DNA of 64,000 nucleotides from Luzula sylvatica (taxonomy: Eukaryota > Streptophyta > Magnoliopsida > Poales > Juncaceae), in NCBI GenBank assembly GCA_946800325.1, contig OX326959.1, forward strand, positions 40,972,908 through 41,036,907, in the 5' to 3' direction. This document shows positions 44,677 to 59,130 of the stretch, piece after piece. The notes beneath the pieces are model-generated. The model saw nothing but the letters and a program-made list of their open reading frames with translations, was not told where the DNA came from and did not search any database. The position numbers and the translations under genes are program-made. Position 1 is the stretch's first letter. Every line of letters begins with the position of its first letter.

Positions 44677-47201
44677 GTGCTCAATTTGATTCTCCTAAAT
44701 TGTTGACAGGTCCGCATTGTGCATTAAATGTAAATAATCAATAATCAATTTTTTTTGGTGGTACTATAAATAATAAAATGGAATTAAATGTCTATTGTTC
44801 CATACATCATTAATTCATTTAATTTTCTTACTGAGTTTGTTTATAAACTCTCATAATTAATTAAATTATTTACAAATTTGGAAAATAAGTTATTGAACTC
44901 GATTAATTGATCTTTTAACATGTATTAAACAGGTGTATATGATCTATTCACATTGTTTAACACGTGTTAAATCCATCATTTCACGCATCATCAACGCATT
45001 TAACATTTTCAACAATATTATTCTCACCATCGTATTAAATTAAGTCTAACTTTGTAAATTTAAACTAATCCATGATTTAACACATGTTTAACGGATGCAC
45101 ACATAATTAACAAAAATAAATAATACAATTCAATTGTATGTCGTAAATACTTTTTTAACATATTATATTTATTACTTGATAATAACTAATGTATATAGGA
45201 GAATGAATTTGCTAACTTATTGTTTATCATGTATTAAATTAAATTTATTAATAATTTATTATTAAATTCACAACACATCAATTATTATGATGGAATGTAA
45301 AAAACGCAGATAATTTATCTTATAGAAATTCTTCATAGATACAAAGTCAAAGCACTCATAATCCAATCAATTATATATTGAGAAAAGATTTTGTACTCCA
45401 ACCAAGTCCAATTCAAACGGTTATCAATATATGTTTTAGTGGATTCCAAAATGTATTGGAAACTATTTGGAATGCACTCCATTCCGATTCGAGTGAAAAA
45501 AAACTATTTGTGTTGAGACATATTATATATTTTATTGCATTTTTTATACTTTTATACATTAAGATTTACTATTTGTAGTGTCTTTTATACATTTTATTAT
45601 AATGAAACAACTGTAGTAACATACATTTATATTTATATTTATATTTATTTTTATGTGCTCAGACATATTGTATATTTTCTATATTTTTGTGTCATTTTTT
45701 TATTCATATAATAGTCTTTAGTTCTATAGTACTTATTGTATTGTTTATATCGTGTGCTTTTTTATACTTGTTTTCTTTATTCGGTATTGTTTTAGCTCTA
45801 TAATAGTCTGGCTAGTTAAGCGCATGCTTTATCATTTTTGTATATTTTTCTATAGCTCCTCAAGAGCCGAGACAAATGTTCGAAGGATAGTTTACAGGTC
45901 GGGCGTGGGCCGTATTATAGTCCTATCTTTTTGAAGCCCCGCATAGAACGGATCTATGCGAGGCCGAGCATATGCCCGAAATCCATCAGGCCCGTCAAGC
46001 ACGAGCTCTGTGATTTTGTATTTTTCACATAAGAAAGTTGTATCGTCGATACAGTAAAGAAGTATAAAATGTATTGTGTTTAATATGTAACACATTGTAA
46101 ATAGGTACAAATACGAGTGTCAAAAGTATAAACTAATTATAAAAAAAAATATTTGGACACTGCTCGAATTTGGAATGCTTCCCGCAAAAAATTGCCGGCT
46201 CGCTATATTTTTCTCATCTCTTTAAAATTGGGTTGCGACCAATTTTTTGTGCGTTTGCTAGAATCTTAAATGGACACATGACAACTCGTTATATAATATA
46301 ACATGTTGTAGTACAATTGAAGTGTAATTATGGGTCTTTTATCTTTCCTATGATTGTATGTTTTTTTTTATGATTGTATGTGATATTTTCTAGATAATAT
46401 TATGCAAAAAGAACTACTTCATGCGTTAGTATCCTCTTTTTGTAACATGTTTTAATTTTTGGCACAAAATAACATTTATAAATATAAATATGAGCCTTAG
46501 AGTAACATAACATTTCATAAATATATTGTGTTATGTTTTATACAGTAATTTGTTTTCATATATTTTGTGTGCACGACGATAAGCGATACGACGACATGTA
46601 TCGAATTCGTCATATCGCATACAAAGTTTGATATTTTTATAATTGATGGAGCGCCCCATGTGCATGTTCCAAAAAACGCTCCATCAATTTGAAAAAAATT
46701 AGCTATCACAAATCAATTTCTTCTTGATGGCATGTATCTCATATTTATGAAATTGACAATTTTTATTTAAATTAAATTCGATGTAATCTCATGTATATAT
46801 CATATATATGTTGTTTCAAAACTGTAATCTCATATATGCCACATTCAAATATAAAAATACCATATGTACCACTAGGATTAAATTAACATTTATACAACTA
46901 GAAGTTTCATTATTATTATTAATCCAATCTTTACAAAAAAAAAATGAAAAATCATTATAAAAACCAGCCGTTTTGAAATATAAAAATACCATATATACAA
47001 CTAGAAATAAAATTATCATTTATACCTATCACACTTGGGAAATATCATTTATGCCTTCTTAATTTTGAATAAATTAACTTCATTTTTTCTCATATTAAAT
47101 TAAAAGTAAAAGGAAAATTTTAATGGTCGTGAGGATATTTTCCAATAAATCAACAATAAGATATATGAATAAATATAAATAATATTTAAATTTCCCATTG
47201 G

Positions 47202-47906
47202 CAGGGCCGGTCCCGAGTTTTCGAAGATCCGAGACCCATATCGGAAACGGACCCCTTAATTATCGTCTCAAGAAAAAAATAAACAACAATAAAAATATTT
47301 TGAATGTCTGATTTAAAAAAAATTAGGTTTTTTTAAAAATCTAATTCCATCAGAAATTCAGATTTTTAAATATCAAATTTAAACAAATATCAGATTTGAA
47401 AATCAGATTTTTTTTAAAAATTAGGTTTTTTCAAATATCAGATTCAATTAAAGATTTAAACAAATTTATTCAATCAAAATTTAGTTACATACTTGAAAAT
47501 CAAATAAATTAAAAAAGAAAATACCAAAATCAATTTTAGGGTTAGGACTCCGGCAGCAGGAGCAGTCCGGCGGCGGAAGGAGACGCGAGGAGGCGCGGTA
47601 GTGGTATCCGACACTCCGGCAGCAGGAGGAGACGCGAGGAGGCAGTGAATCGAGTTTCACCATTTCACGCCGTAGCGATTCAAGAGAAAGGGGAATGGAT
47701 TATTTATCTTATTGGGTTTGGATAATGGGTTGCGGGTCGGGTCCGTGGGTAAATTGTTATTATGCGTTTGGGTTTGGATAATGGGTTTATCAATGCTTAC
47801 ATATATGTAAATATAATTTAATATATCATATTATCAAAAAATGGACCCATAAAAATGTTGGACTCTAGACCCGGGCCTTACCCGCCAATCCGTTTGGCCG
47901 GCTCTG
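47202..47906. mobile_element. hAT element inserted in copy B (705 bp)
   Basis: It starts CAGGGCCGGTCCCGAG and ends GGCCGGCTCTG. It is flanked by a perfect 8-bp repeat CCCATTGG at 47194-47201 and 47907-47914. Copy A has the uninterrupted target with a single CCCATTGG at 22137-22144, so the element arrived after the duplication. It is the same family as 4458-5515 (shared GTCCCGAGTTTT left end, CCCGGG(C/A)CT near the right end, and a GC-rich patch near 47530-47650). No transposase frame. Confidence 0.9.
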
Positions 47907-50374
47907 CCCATTGGCACGGGTAGTTAGGATATTTTAAGATTTTCAAAGGATATCTATGTTTTTTGTTTGTTTTTATGGTATCGGAAACAATAAATATTGG
48001 AGTATATTTTTTATACTTCTGAAGATATTGTAGAGTATTTATGATACGTTGAAATAATAGAATATTCAGATGTCTTTTCGTCGAAGCAATCAAAGGACAA
48101 CTTCTCTATTTTCATTATAAAATCTGGGCGAATAATATTTGTATTTTATTATGATAAGAAGCGCCGATTACAAAATCTATTATTAATGAACTGATAATTT
48201 AGTTGGTTAAGTTTGAGACATACAAAATCACATATTTTAAGATGTTACGGATTCTAGTTTTATTATCGTTAATGAATTGAGGACAAACAAAACTTCATTT
48301 ATTTTTTTAAATATAAGATATTTTTATTTAATAGAATCAATGGAAGTGGGACTTATGTATTTTCATCAACAAGCAATAATAAGAAAACTCATTTTATTCT
48401 TTTATCTATTTCTTAAGAAATCGTTAGGTTAGGTCTAGAACCGATGACAATATATCGGACTAACCATCAATATGTATATTTTATTAATCATAATAAGCAC
48501 CGCCATATAAATCACAAATCAAAACTACACATGTTTACGTGGCCTCGAGAGTTTCTACTTTCTTAGGGATCAATTTCTGTGCAAATTTTTGCATCATATT
48601 TTTAAATGATGAACTCATTATTATTAATGTACGAAAATCATTTATTAAAACTATTTTAAACCATTGATTGTTGAGACGGATTTTGGCCGCATGTTGATCT
48701 TCAGTGTACAAAATTGAACATGTTGAACTTGATACGGATTCTCAAAAGAAATATACCAATTTGATCAATATTAAAAGATAATAATAAAATGACTTAAAGC
48801 GTGGTTAAACTATCGTTTGTCTCGTTCTACAAAAGAAAACAATAAAAACGAAGTATTCATTGTATTGATTTGAAAACACTCCAAACACACAAAGACACGT
48901 ATTTTGCGTGAAAATTTCGAATGAAAATGATGGTCGGGTCGTCGACAATTAAATTATTTATTAAATATGAAAAAAATATAATTATTAGTATTTGTTTGAA
49001 ATGAATGAAATTTTAACCTAACTCTTTTATTTAGTCAAGTCCTACCGATACAAAAAAATGCAATAATACAAAAAATAATTATTGTGATAATTATCAATTA
49101 ATTATGACAACAAAAATATATAAAGAACTTTTATATTTCCGAACAAAAAAAAAAAATTCTCTATTTTTTAGCTTGTGCTTTCCCCAGAATCTTCAGTACC
49201 ATAACAATTTTAACCCATGCAAAATCATAAAATTAAGACTACTTATTTTTTTGAAAAGAAAAAAATTTGTGCACATCAAGAATGAGCTCTTTGGGTACGT
49301 TCGGGGTCATCGTAAAATATAATGAAAACACGTAAGATTTTAATTTTTTTTTTCTTACGATTAAATGAAGAAGGCTTCGCAATCCTTCATTAATTAATAC
49401 TAAAAAGATTTGAACTAACAATCTTTAATAACGTATTTTATTTAATTTTTTTATTGTTTTATGTGTTTATTTTTAATATATGTTTACTTCTTCTAAAGAG
49501 AGATGCTTCACGCCGCTCATCCTATATGGCCTTTATATATCTTTATTATAATTATAATATTTATATTATATGTTTACTACTTATTTATTATCTCCAAATT
49601 CTGTGCAAGTAGGAATATAATAAAAAGATTACTTCTTGTACGCGGAATTCAATAAAATAATTAACACGGATGGTTTTGCGATCTTAGATTATTTTAATAG
49701 AAAAATTTAGAATATTCATCAAATAATTATTTTAATAGAAAATTTTAAAATTATTTTATTGACTTTTATTCGAGGCAGCCATTGTTCATTGTTTTACCTG
49801 TCCATTCCAGCTTATTTAGATCTGACCTCTCTTTTCTCTCACACATAAGCCGCGCACGATCTTCTTCCTCTCCCCCACACACACGCACGATCTCTGACGA
49901 ACTCACAATATGCATCTCCTTAACCAGCTCTAACCAATATAGACCTCCTCATCAATATTTGAATACTAATATGAGTTGGAAAATTGAATTGGGTGATTTC
50001 AAAGATCAAACTTTACACAAAAATAGGTTAACATGAGGATTCAATACTCTAATAGCATATAGTGTTGTCATTATTATTAATATATTATCATCAAATTCCT
50101 CTTATATTTCTGTCAAAATCTCAATTGAAGCATCTGTTTAACCCAGTTCTATGAATTAAGCCGTCGTCTGAAAGTAAAAAGGTTTGTGGTCGTCTTGAGA
50201 TGAAATTGAATTCAGTGCGTCTTGATATTTTACATCTCGGTTTTTATTATATTCGAATTAAAAAAACCGGAAGAGTATAAAGAAATATAAGGGAAGGTAG
50301 AATGGACCAGACAGTGAACACTGAATAGAATTATCGTCGGAGGAGAACAGACCGCATAAATGACCATAAAATAA

Positions 50375-50642
50375 TACTATTGGCTACCATTCAAAAAACT
50401 GGTCATTATTAATAACGTGTATTGGCTTTCACTTTTTTTGCCGTAGTTAGATAGTCGGATCGCCAATAGTGACTATTGCCGATCATGTGATAGCCAATAA
50501 TATTATTAATGAAGAAATATCGTCGATCACTTTTTGGCGACTACTATGGAATATGGATAGCCAATAACAAATCCGATAATCAATATTATTTTTGGCTACC
50601 CAAAAATTCGATAGTCAATAATACGATTTCCCGTGGTGGAGT
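50375..50642. mobile_element. CACTA-like terminal region in copy B
   Basis: Counterpart of 25395-25662, with the same CACTCCACCACGGGAAATC minus-strand start near 50642. The open frame across it (50509-50775) is not preserved in copy A. Confidence 0.35.
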
Positions 50643-51443
50643 GCAACATCTTTCCTCATTATATATTAAACCATATTTCATATATATTTCTACAAAACTC
50701 TCAAAATTTTACGTATGCCCACGAAAAAACATGAAATATCATTCATACTCCTACAAAATTACTAAGACTTCATGAATATCCTTTTCATTAGATTTCTATT
50801 AAATATTCAATAAGCTTACCTTTCATTTTTGTTTTACCAAGTTTATCTCTTATAAAAATAAGAAATAAAAATTGTGTTGTTTCTCTCTATTTATTTTGTT
50901 AATTGATTTGAGAATATGAACAAAGCAAACAAAAAATATTTAATTAAATTAATTTGGGGAAATTCCTATATTAAATTAAATTTGGGAGGTTGGAAATTGA
51001 AAATTAATTTACATACTATTTGTAATGTAAATTTTGAACAGCTTAAATTATTTGTAGAAACAAAATTTGATGAAATATGTCACACTCAAATTAATTTTAG
51101 ATTTTCACGCATCATATTCATTTTTTTTAAACAAATGGAGAAGACTCATATATCCTCCAACCATTGATGTTAATAGAGATCGAATCCACAAATTATCACA
51201 ACATATAATTCTTTTTGTAACTCACACTCAAACAACTAGGTTTTGATCTCATTGACAAACAACATATTTATATAACAACCTATTAATAATTTATGTTAAT
51301 TGACACATCAAATTCATTCTGATTTTTCATGCTAACATATATCTCTAGATAATTCAACTAGTCTATAAACTGTCACAAAACATGCTCGTCAAAACAATAT
51401 TTTTCTTTCATCTTTTCGCCTTAAACAAATAATTAAATCATTT

Positions 51444-51643
51444 NNNNNNNNNNNNNNNNNNNNNNNNNNNNNNNNNNNNNNNNNNNNNNNNNNNNNNNNN
51501 NNNNNNNNNNNNNNNNNNNNNNNNNNNNNNNNNNNNNNNNNNNNNNNNNNNNNNNNNNNNNNNNNNNNNNNNNNNNNNNNNNNNNNNNNNNNNNNNNNNN
51601 NNNNNNNNNNNNNNNNNNNNNNNNNNNNNNNNNNNNNNNNNNN
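51444..51643. other. Assembly gap (200 Ns)
   Basis: Exactly 200 N separate copy B of the duplication from the satellite array. A round number usually marks a gap of unknown size, so the true junction is not known. Confidence 0.97.
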
Positions 51644-54600
51644 CAAAAATATCAATTATCATTTTTTCTAAAAAAGACCAAAATTGTTCTCTAAAATGAG
51701 CAAAATACTTCATTTTTTATGATTTTCTCAAAAAATTCCGTGATTGAAGACTAACACATACAAATTTCTATTTTTCCTATTTTTTGCATAAAATCAAAAA
51801 CTGAAGTCTAACACCTTCAAAAATATCAATTATCATTTTTTCTAAAAAAGACCAAAATAGTTCTCTAAAATGAGCAAAATACTTCATTTTTCATGATTTT
51901 CTCAAAAAATTCCGTGATTGAAGACTAACACATACAAATTTCAATTTTTCCAATTTTTTGCAAAAAATCAAAAACTGAAGTCTAACACCTTCAAAAATAT
52001 CAATTATCATTTTTTGTAAAAAAGACCAATATAGTTCCCTAAAATGAGCAAAATACTTCATTTTTCATGATTTTCTCAAAAAATTCCGTGATTGTAGACT
52101 AACACATACAAATTTCAATTTTTCCAATTTTTTGCAAAAAATCAAAAACTGAAGTCTAACACCTTCAAAAATATCAATTATCATTTTTTCTAAAAAAGAC
52201 CAAAATAGTTCTCTAAAATGAGCAAAATACTTCATTTTTCATGATTTTCTCAAAAAATTCCGTGATTGAAGACTAACACATACAAATTTCAATTTTTCCA
52301 ATTTTTTGCAAAAAATCAAAAACTGAAGTCTAACACCTTCAAAAATATCAATTATCATTTTTTCTAAAAAAGACCAATATAGTTCCCTAAAATGAGCAAA
52401 ATACTTCATTTTTCATGATTTTCTCAAAAAATTCCGTGATTGAAGACTAACACATACAAATTTCAATTTTTCCAATTTTTTGCAAAAAATCAAAAACTGA
52501 AGTCTAACACCTTCAAAAATATCAATTATCATTTTTTCTAAAAAAGACCAAAATAGTTCTCTAAAATGAGCAAAATACTTCATTTTTCATGATTTTCTCA
52601 AAAAATTCCGTGATTGAAGACCAACACATACAAATTTCAATTTTTCCAATTTTTTGCAAAAAATCAAAAACTGAAGTCTAACACCTTCAAAAATATCAAT
52701 TATCATTTTTTCTAAAAAAGACCAATATATTTCCCTAAAATGAGCAAAATACTTCATTTTTCATGATTTTCTCAAAAAATTCCGTGATTGAAGACTAACA
52801 CATACAAATTTCAATTTTTCCAATTTTTTGCAAAAAATCAAAAACTGAAGTCTAACACCTTCAAAAATATCAATTATCATTTTTTCTAAAAAAGACCAAA
52901 ATAGTTCTCTAAAATGAGCAAAATACTTCATTTTTCATGATTTTCTCAAAAAATTCCGTGATTGAAGACTAACACATACATATTTCTATTTTTCCTATTT
53001 TTTTGCATAAAATCAAAAACCGAAGTCTAACACCTTCAAAAATATCAATTATGATTTTTTCAAAAAAAGACCAAAATAGTTCTCTAAAATGATCAAAATA
53101 CTTCATTTTTCATGATTTTCTCAAAAAATTCCATGATTGAAGACTAACACATACAAATTTCAATTTTTCCAATTTTTTGCAAAAAATCAAAAACTGAAGT
53201 CTAACACCTTCAAAAATATCAATTATCATTTTTTCTAAAAAAGACCAAAATAGTTCTCTAAAATGAGCAAAATACTTCATTTTTTATGATTTTCTCAAAA
53301 AATTCCGTGATTGAAGACTAACACATACAAATTTCTATTTTACCAATTTTTTGCATAAAATAAAAAACTGAAGTCTAACACCTTCAAAAATATCAATTAT
53401 CATTTTTTCTAAAAAAGACCAATATAGTTCCCTAAAATGAGCAAAATACTTCATTTTTCATGATTTTCTCAAAAAATTCCGTGATTGAAGACTAACACAT
53501 ACAAATTTCAATTTTTCCAATTTTTTGCAAAAAATCAAAAACTGAAGTCTAACACCTTCAAAAATATCAATTATCATTTTTTCTAAAAAAGACCTAAATA
53601 GTTCTCTAAAATGAACAAAATACTTCATTTTTCATGATTTTCTCAAAAAATTCCGTGATTGAAGACTAACACATACAAATTTCAATTTTTCCAATTTTTT
53701 GCAAAAAATAAAAAACTGAAGTCTAACACCTTCAAAAATATCAATTATCATTTTTTCTGAAAAAGGCCAAAATAGTTCTCTGAAATGAGCAAAATACTTC
53801 ATTTTTCATGTTTTTCTCAAAAAACTTCGTGATTGAAGACTAACACATACAAATTTCAATTTTTCCATTTTTTTGCAAAAAATCAAAAACTGAAGTCTAA
53901 CACCTTAAAAAATATCAATTATCATTTTTTCTAAAAGAGTCCAAAATAGTTCTCTAAAATGAGCAAAATACTTCATTTTTCATGTTTTTCTCAAAAAACG
54001 TCGTGCTTGAAGACTAACACATACAAATTTCTATTTTTCCTATTTTTTGCAAAAAATCAAAAACCGAAGTCTAACACCTTCAAAAATATCAATTATCATT
54101 TTTTCTAAAAAAGACCAAAATAGTTCTCTAAAATGAGCAAAATACTTCATTTTTCATGTTTTTCTCAAAAAACTCCGGGATTGAAGACTAACACATACAA
54201 ATTTCTATTTTTCCTATTTTTTTGCATAAAATCAAAAACCGAAGTCTAACACCTTCAAAAATATCAATTATCATTTTTTCTAAAAAAGACCAAAATAGTT
54301 CTCTAAAATGATCAAAATACTTCATTTTTCATGATTTTCTCAAAAAATTCCATGATTGAAGACTAACACATACAAATTTCAATTTTTCCAATTTTTTGCA
54401 AAAAATCAAAAACTGAAGTCTAACACCTTCAAAAATATCATTTATCATTTTTTCTAAAAAAGACCAAAATAGTTCTCTAAAATGAGCAATATACTTCATT
54501 TTTCATGATTTTCTCAAAAAATTCCGTGATTGAAGACTAACACATACAAATTTCTATTTTACCAATTTTTTGCATAAAATCAAAAACTGAAGTCTAACAC

Positions 54601-57299
54601 CTTCAAAAATATCAATTATCATTTTTTCTAAAAAAGACCAATATAGTTCCCTAAAATGAGCAAAATACTTCATTTTTCATGATTTTCTCAAAAAATTACG
54701 TGATTGAAGACTAACACATACAAATTTCAATTTTTCCAATTTTTTGCAAAAAATAAAAAACTGAAGTCTAACACCTTCAAAAATATCAATTATCATTTTT
54801 TCTGAAAAAGGCCAAAAAAGTTCTCTGAAATGAGCGAAATACTTCATTTTTCATGTTTTTCTCAAAAAACTTCGTGATTGAAGACTAACACATACAAATT
54901 TCAATTTTTCCATTTTTTTGCAAAAAATCAAAAACTGAAGTCTAACACCTTAAAAAATATCAATTATCATTTTTTCTAAAAGAGTCCAAAATAGTTCTCT
55001 AACATGAGCAAAATAATTCATTTTTCATGTTTTTCTCAAAAAACGTCGTGCTTGAAGACTAACACATACAAATTTCTATTTTTCCTATTTTTTGCAAAAA
55101 ATCAAAAACCGAAGTCTAACACCTTCAAAAATATCAATTATCATTTTTTCTAAAAAAGACCAAAATTGTTCTCTAAAATGAGCAAAATACTTCATTTTTT
55201 ATGATTTTCTCAAAAAATTCCGTGATTGAATACTAACACATACAAATTTCTATTTTTCCTATTTTTTGCATAAAATCAAAAACTGAAGTCTAACACCTTC
55301 AAAAATATCAATTATCATTTTTTCTAAAAAAGACCAAAATAGTTCTCTAAAATGAGCAAAATACTTCATTTTTTATGATTTTCTCAAAAAATTCCGTGAT
55401 TGAAGACTAACACATACAAATTTCTATTTTACCAATTTTTTGCATAAAATCAAAAACTGAAGTCTAACACCTTCAAAAATATCAATTATCATTTTTTCTA
55501 AAAAAGACCAATATAGTTCCCTAAAATGAGCAAAATACTTCATTTTTCATGATTTTCTCAAAAAATTCCGTGATTGAAGACTAACACATACAAATTTCAA
55601 TTTTTCCAATTTTTTGCAAAAAATAAAAAACTGAAGTCTAACACCTTCAAAAATATCAATTATCATTTTTTCTGAAAAAGGCCAAAAAAGTTCTCTGAAA
55701 TGAGCGAAATACTTCATTTTTCATGTTTTTCTCAAAAAACTTCGTGATTGAAGACTAACACATACAAATTTCAATTTTTCCATTTTTTTGCAAAAAATCA
55801 AAAACTGAAGTCTAACACCTTCAAAAATATCAATTATCATTTTTTCTGAAAAAGGCCAAAAAAGTTCTCTGAAATGAGCGAAATACTTCATTTTTCATGT
55901 TTTTCTCAAAAAATTCCGTGATTGAAGACTAACACATACAAATTTCTATTTTTCCTATTTTTTGCATAAAATCAATAACTGAAGTCTAACACCTTCAAAA
56001 ATATCAATTATCATTTTTTCTAAAAAAGACCAAAATAGTTCTCTAAAATGAGCAAAATACTTAATTTTTTATGATTTTCTCAAAAAATTCCGTGATTGAA
56101 GACTAACACATACAAATTTCTATTTTACCAATTTTTTGCATAAAATCAAAAACTGAAGTCTAACACCTTCAAAAATATCAATTATCATTTTTTCTAAAAA
56201 AGACCAATATAGTTCCCTAAAATGAGCAAAATACTTCATTTTTCATGATTTTCTCAAAAAATTCCGTGATTGAAGACTAACACATACAAATTTCAATTTT
56301 TCCTATTTTTTGCAAAAAATCAAAAACCGAAGTCTAACACCTTCAAAAATATCAATTATCATTTTTTCTAAAAAAGACCAAAATTGTTCTCTAAAATGAG
56401 CAAAATACTTCATTTTTTATGATTTTCTCAAAAAATTCCGTGATTGAAGACTAACCCATACAAATTTCTATTTTTCCTATTTTTTGCATAAAATCAAAAA
56501 CTGAAGTCTAACACCTTCAAAAATATCAATTATCATTTTTTCTAAAAAAGACCAATATAGTTCCCTAAAATGAGCAAAATACTTCATTTTTCATGATTTT
56601 CTCAAAAAATTCCGTGATTGAAGACTAACACATACAAATTTCAATTTTTCCAATTTTGTGCAAAAAATCAAAAACTGAATTCTAACACCTTCAAAAATAT
56701 CAATTATCATTGTTTCTAAAAAAGACCAAAATAGTTCTCTAAAATGAGCAAAATACTTCATTTTTCATGATTTTCTCAAAAAATTCCTTGATTGAAGACT
56801 AACACATACAAATTTCAATTTTTCCAATTTTTTGCAAAAAATCAAAAACTGAATTCTAACACCTTCAAAAATATCAATTATCATTTTTTCTATAAAAGAC
56901 CAAAATAGTTCTCTAAAATGAGCAAAATACTTCATTTTTCATGATTTTCTCAAAAAATTCCGTGATTGAAGACAAACACATACAAATTTCTATTTTTCCT
57001 ATTTTTTGCATAAAATCAAAAACTGAAGTCAAACACCTTCAAAAATATCAATTATCATTTTGTCTAAAAAAGACCAAAATAGTTCTCTAAAATGAGCAAA
57101 ATACTTCATTTTTCATGATTTTCTCAAAAAATTCCGTGATTGAAGACTAACACATTCAAAATTCAATTTTTCCAATTTTTTGCAAAAAATAAAAAACTGA
57201 AGTCTAACACCTTCAAAAATATCAATTATCATTTTTTCTGGAAAAGACCAAAATAGTTCTCTAAAATGAGCAAAATACATCATTTTTCATGTTTTTCTC

Positions 57300-59130
57300 A
57301 AAATATTCCGTGATTGAAGACAAACACATACAAATTTCAATTTTTCGATTTTTTTGCAAAAAATCAAAAACTGAAGTCTAACACCTTAAAAAATATCAAT
57401 TATCATTTTTTCTAAAAGAGTCCAAAATAGTTCTCTAAAATGAGCAAAATACTTCATTTTTCATGTTTTTTCTCAAAAAACGTCGTGATTGAAGACTAAC
57501 ACATACAAATTTCTATTTTTCCAATTTTTTGCAAAAAATCAAAAACTGAAGTCTAACACCTTCAAAAATATCAATTATCATTTTTTCTAAAAAAGACCAA
57601 AATAGTTCTCTAAAATGAGCAAAATAATTCATTTTTCATGTTTTTCTCAAAAAACTCCGGGTTTGAAGACTAACACATACAAATTTCTATTTTTCCAATT
57701 TTTTGCAAAAAATCAAAAACTGAAGTCTAACACCTTCAAAAATATCAATTATCATTTTTTCTAAAAAAGACCAAAATAGTTCTCTAAAATGAGCAAAATA
57801 CTTCATTTTTCATGATTTTCTCAAAAAATTCCGTGATTGAAGACTAACACATACAAATTTCAATTTTTCCAATTTTTTGCAAAAAATCAAAAACTGAATT
57901 CTAACACCTTCAAAAATATCAATTATCATTTTTTCTATAAAAGACCAAAATAGTTCTCTAAAATGAGCAAAATACTTCATTTTTCATGATTTTCTCAAAA
58001 AATTCCGTGATTGAAGACTAACACATACAAATTTCAATTTTTCCAATTTTTTTCCAAAAATAAAAAACTGAAGCACCTTCAAAAATATCAATTATCATTT
58101 TTTCTAAAAGAGTGCAAAATAGTTCTCTACACTGAGCAAAATACTTCATTTTTCATGTTTTTCTCAAAAAACGTCGTGATTGAAGACTAACACATACAAA
58201 TTTCTATTTTTCCAATTTTTTGCAAAAAATCAATAACTGAAGTCTAACACCTTCAAAAATATAAATTATCATTTTTTCTAAAAAAGACCAAAATAGTTCT
58301 CTAAAATGAGCAAAATACTTCATTTTTCATGATTTTCTCAAAAAATTCCGTTATTGAAGACTAACACGTACAAATTTCAATTTTTCCAATTTTTTGCAAA
58401 AAATAAAAAACTGAAGTCTAACACCTTCAAAAATATCAATTATCATTTTTTCTGAAAAAGACCAAAATAGTTCTATGAAATGAGCAAAATACTTCATTTT
58501 TCATGTGTTTCTCAAAAAATTCCGTGATTGAAGACTAACACATACAAATTTCAATTTTTCCATTTTTTTGCAAAAAATCAAAAACTGAAGTCTAACACCT
58601 TAAAAAATATCAATTATCATTTTTTCTAAAAGAGTCCAAAATAGTTCTCTAAAATGAGCAAAATACTTCATTTTTCATGTTTTTCTCAAAAAACGTCGTG
58701 ATTGAAGACTAACACATAGAAATTTCTATTTTTCCAATTTTTTGCAAAAAATCAAAAACCGAAGTCTAACACCTTCAAAAATATCAATTATCATTTTTTT
58801 AAAAAAAGGCCAAAATAGTTCTCTAAAATGAGCAAAATACTTCATTTTTCATGTTTTTCTCAAAAAACTCCGGGATTGAAGACTAACACATACAAATTTC
58901 TATTTTTCCTATTTTTTTGCATAAAATCAAAAACTGAAGTCTAACACCTTCAAAAATATCAATTATCATTTTTTCTAAAGAAGACCAAAATAGTTCCCTA
59001 AAATGAGCAAAATACTTCATTTTTCATGATTTTCTCAAAAAATTCCGTGATTGAAGACTAACACATACAAATTTCTATTTTTCCAATTTTTTGCAAAAAA
59101 TCAAAAACCGAAGTCTAAAACCTTCAAAAA
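57300..59130. repeat. Higher-order repeat block, first copy (repeated at ~62170-64000)
   Basis: Rare variants occur in the same order ~4870 bp apart: a T-extended CATGTTTTTTCTC (57463 and 62333), AAAATAATTC (57621 and 62491), a 7-nt deletion giving GAAGCACC (58070 and 62941), CTACACTGAGC (58128 and 62999), CTAACACGTAC (58361 and 63231), CATGTGTTTC (58502 and 63372) and TCTAAAACC (59114 and 63983). 4872 bp is 28 monomers. Confidence 0.85.

Larger units (their letters stand above)
41861..51443 (+). repeat. Segmental duplication copy B (~9.6 kb, direct repeat of 16478-26453)
   Basis: Colinear with copy A to the edge of the N gap (AAATAATTAAATCATT just before 51444), so its right border is not seen. 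Differences from A are a 705-bp hAT element at 47202-47906, loss of 294 bp at about 42977-42982, absence of the 780-bp foldback (about 50035-50075), and many small indels. MITEs and CACTA-like ends shared with A predate the duplication. No gene with conserved frame between the copies was found. Confidence 0.9.

Noticed and set aside
49782..50036. 84-codon frame with MSWKIELGDFK near its end
   Set aside because: The matching copy A sequence (24060-24270) does not keep the frame upstream, and the shared peptide is only a few codons long.
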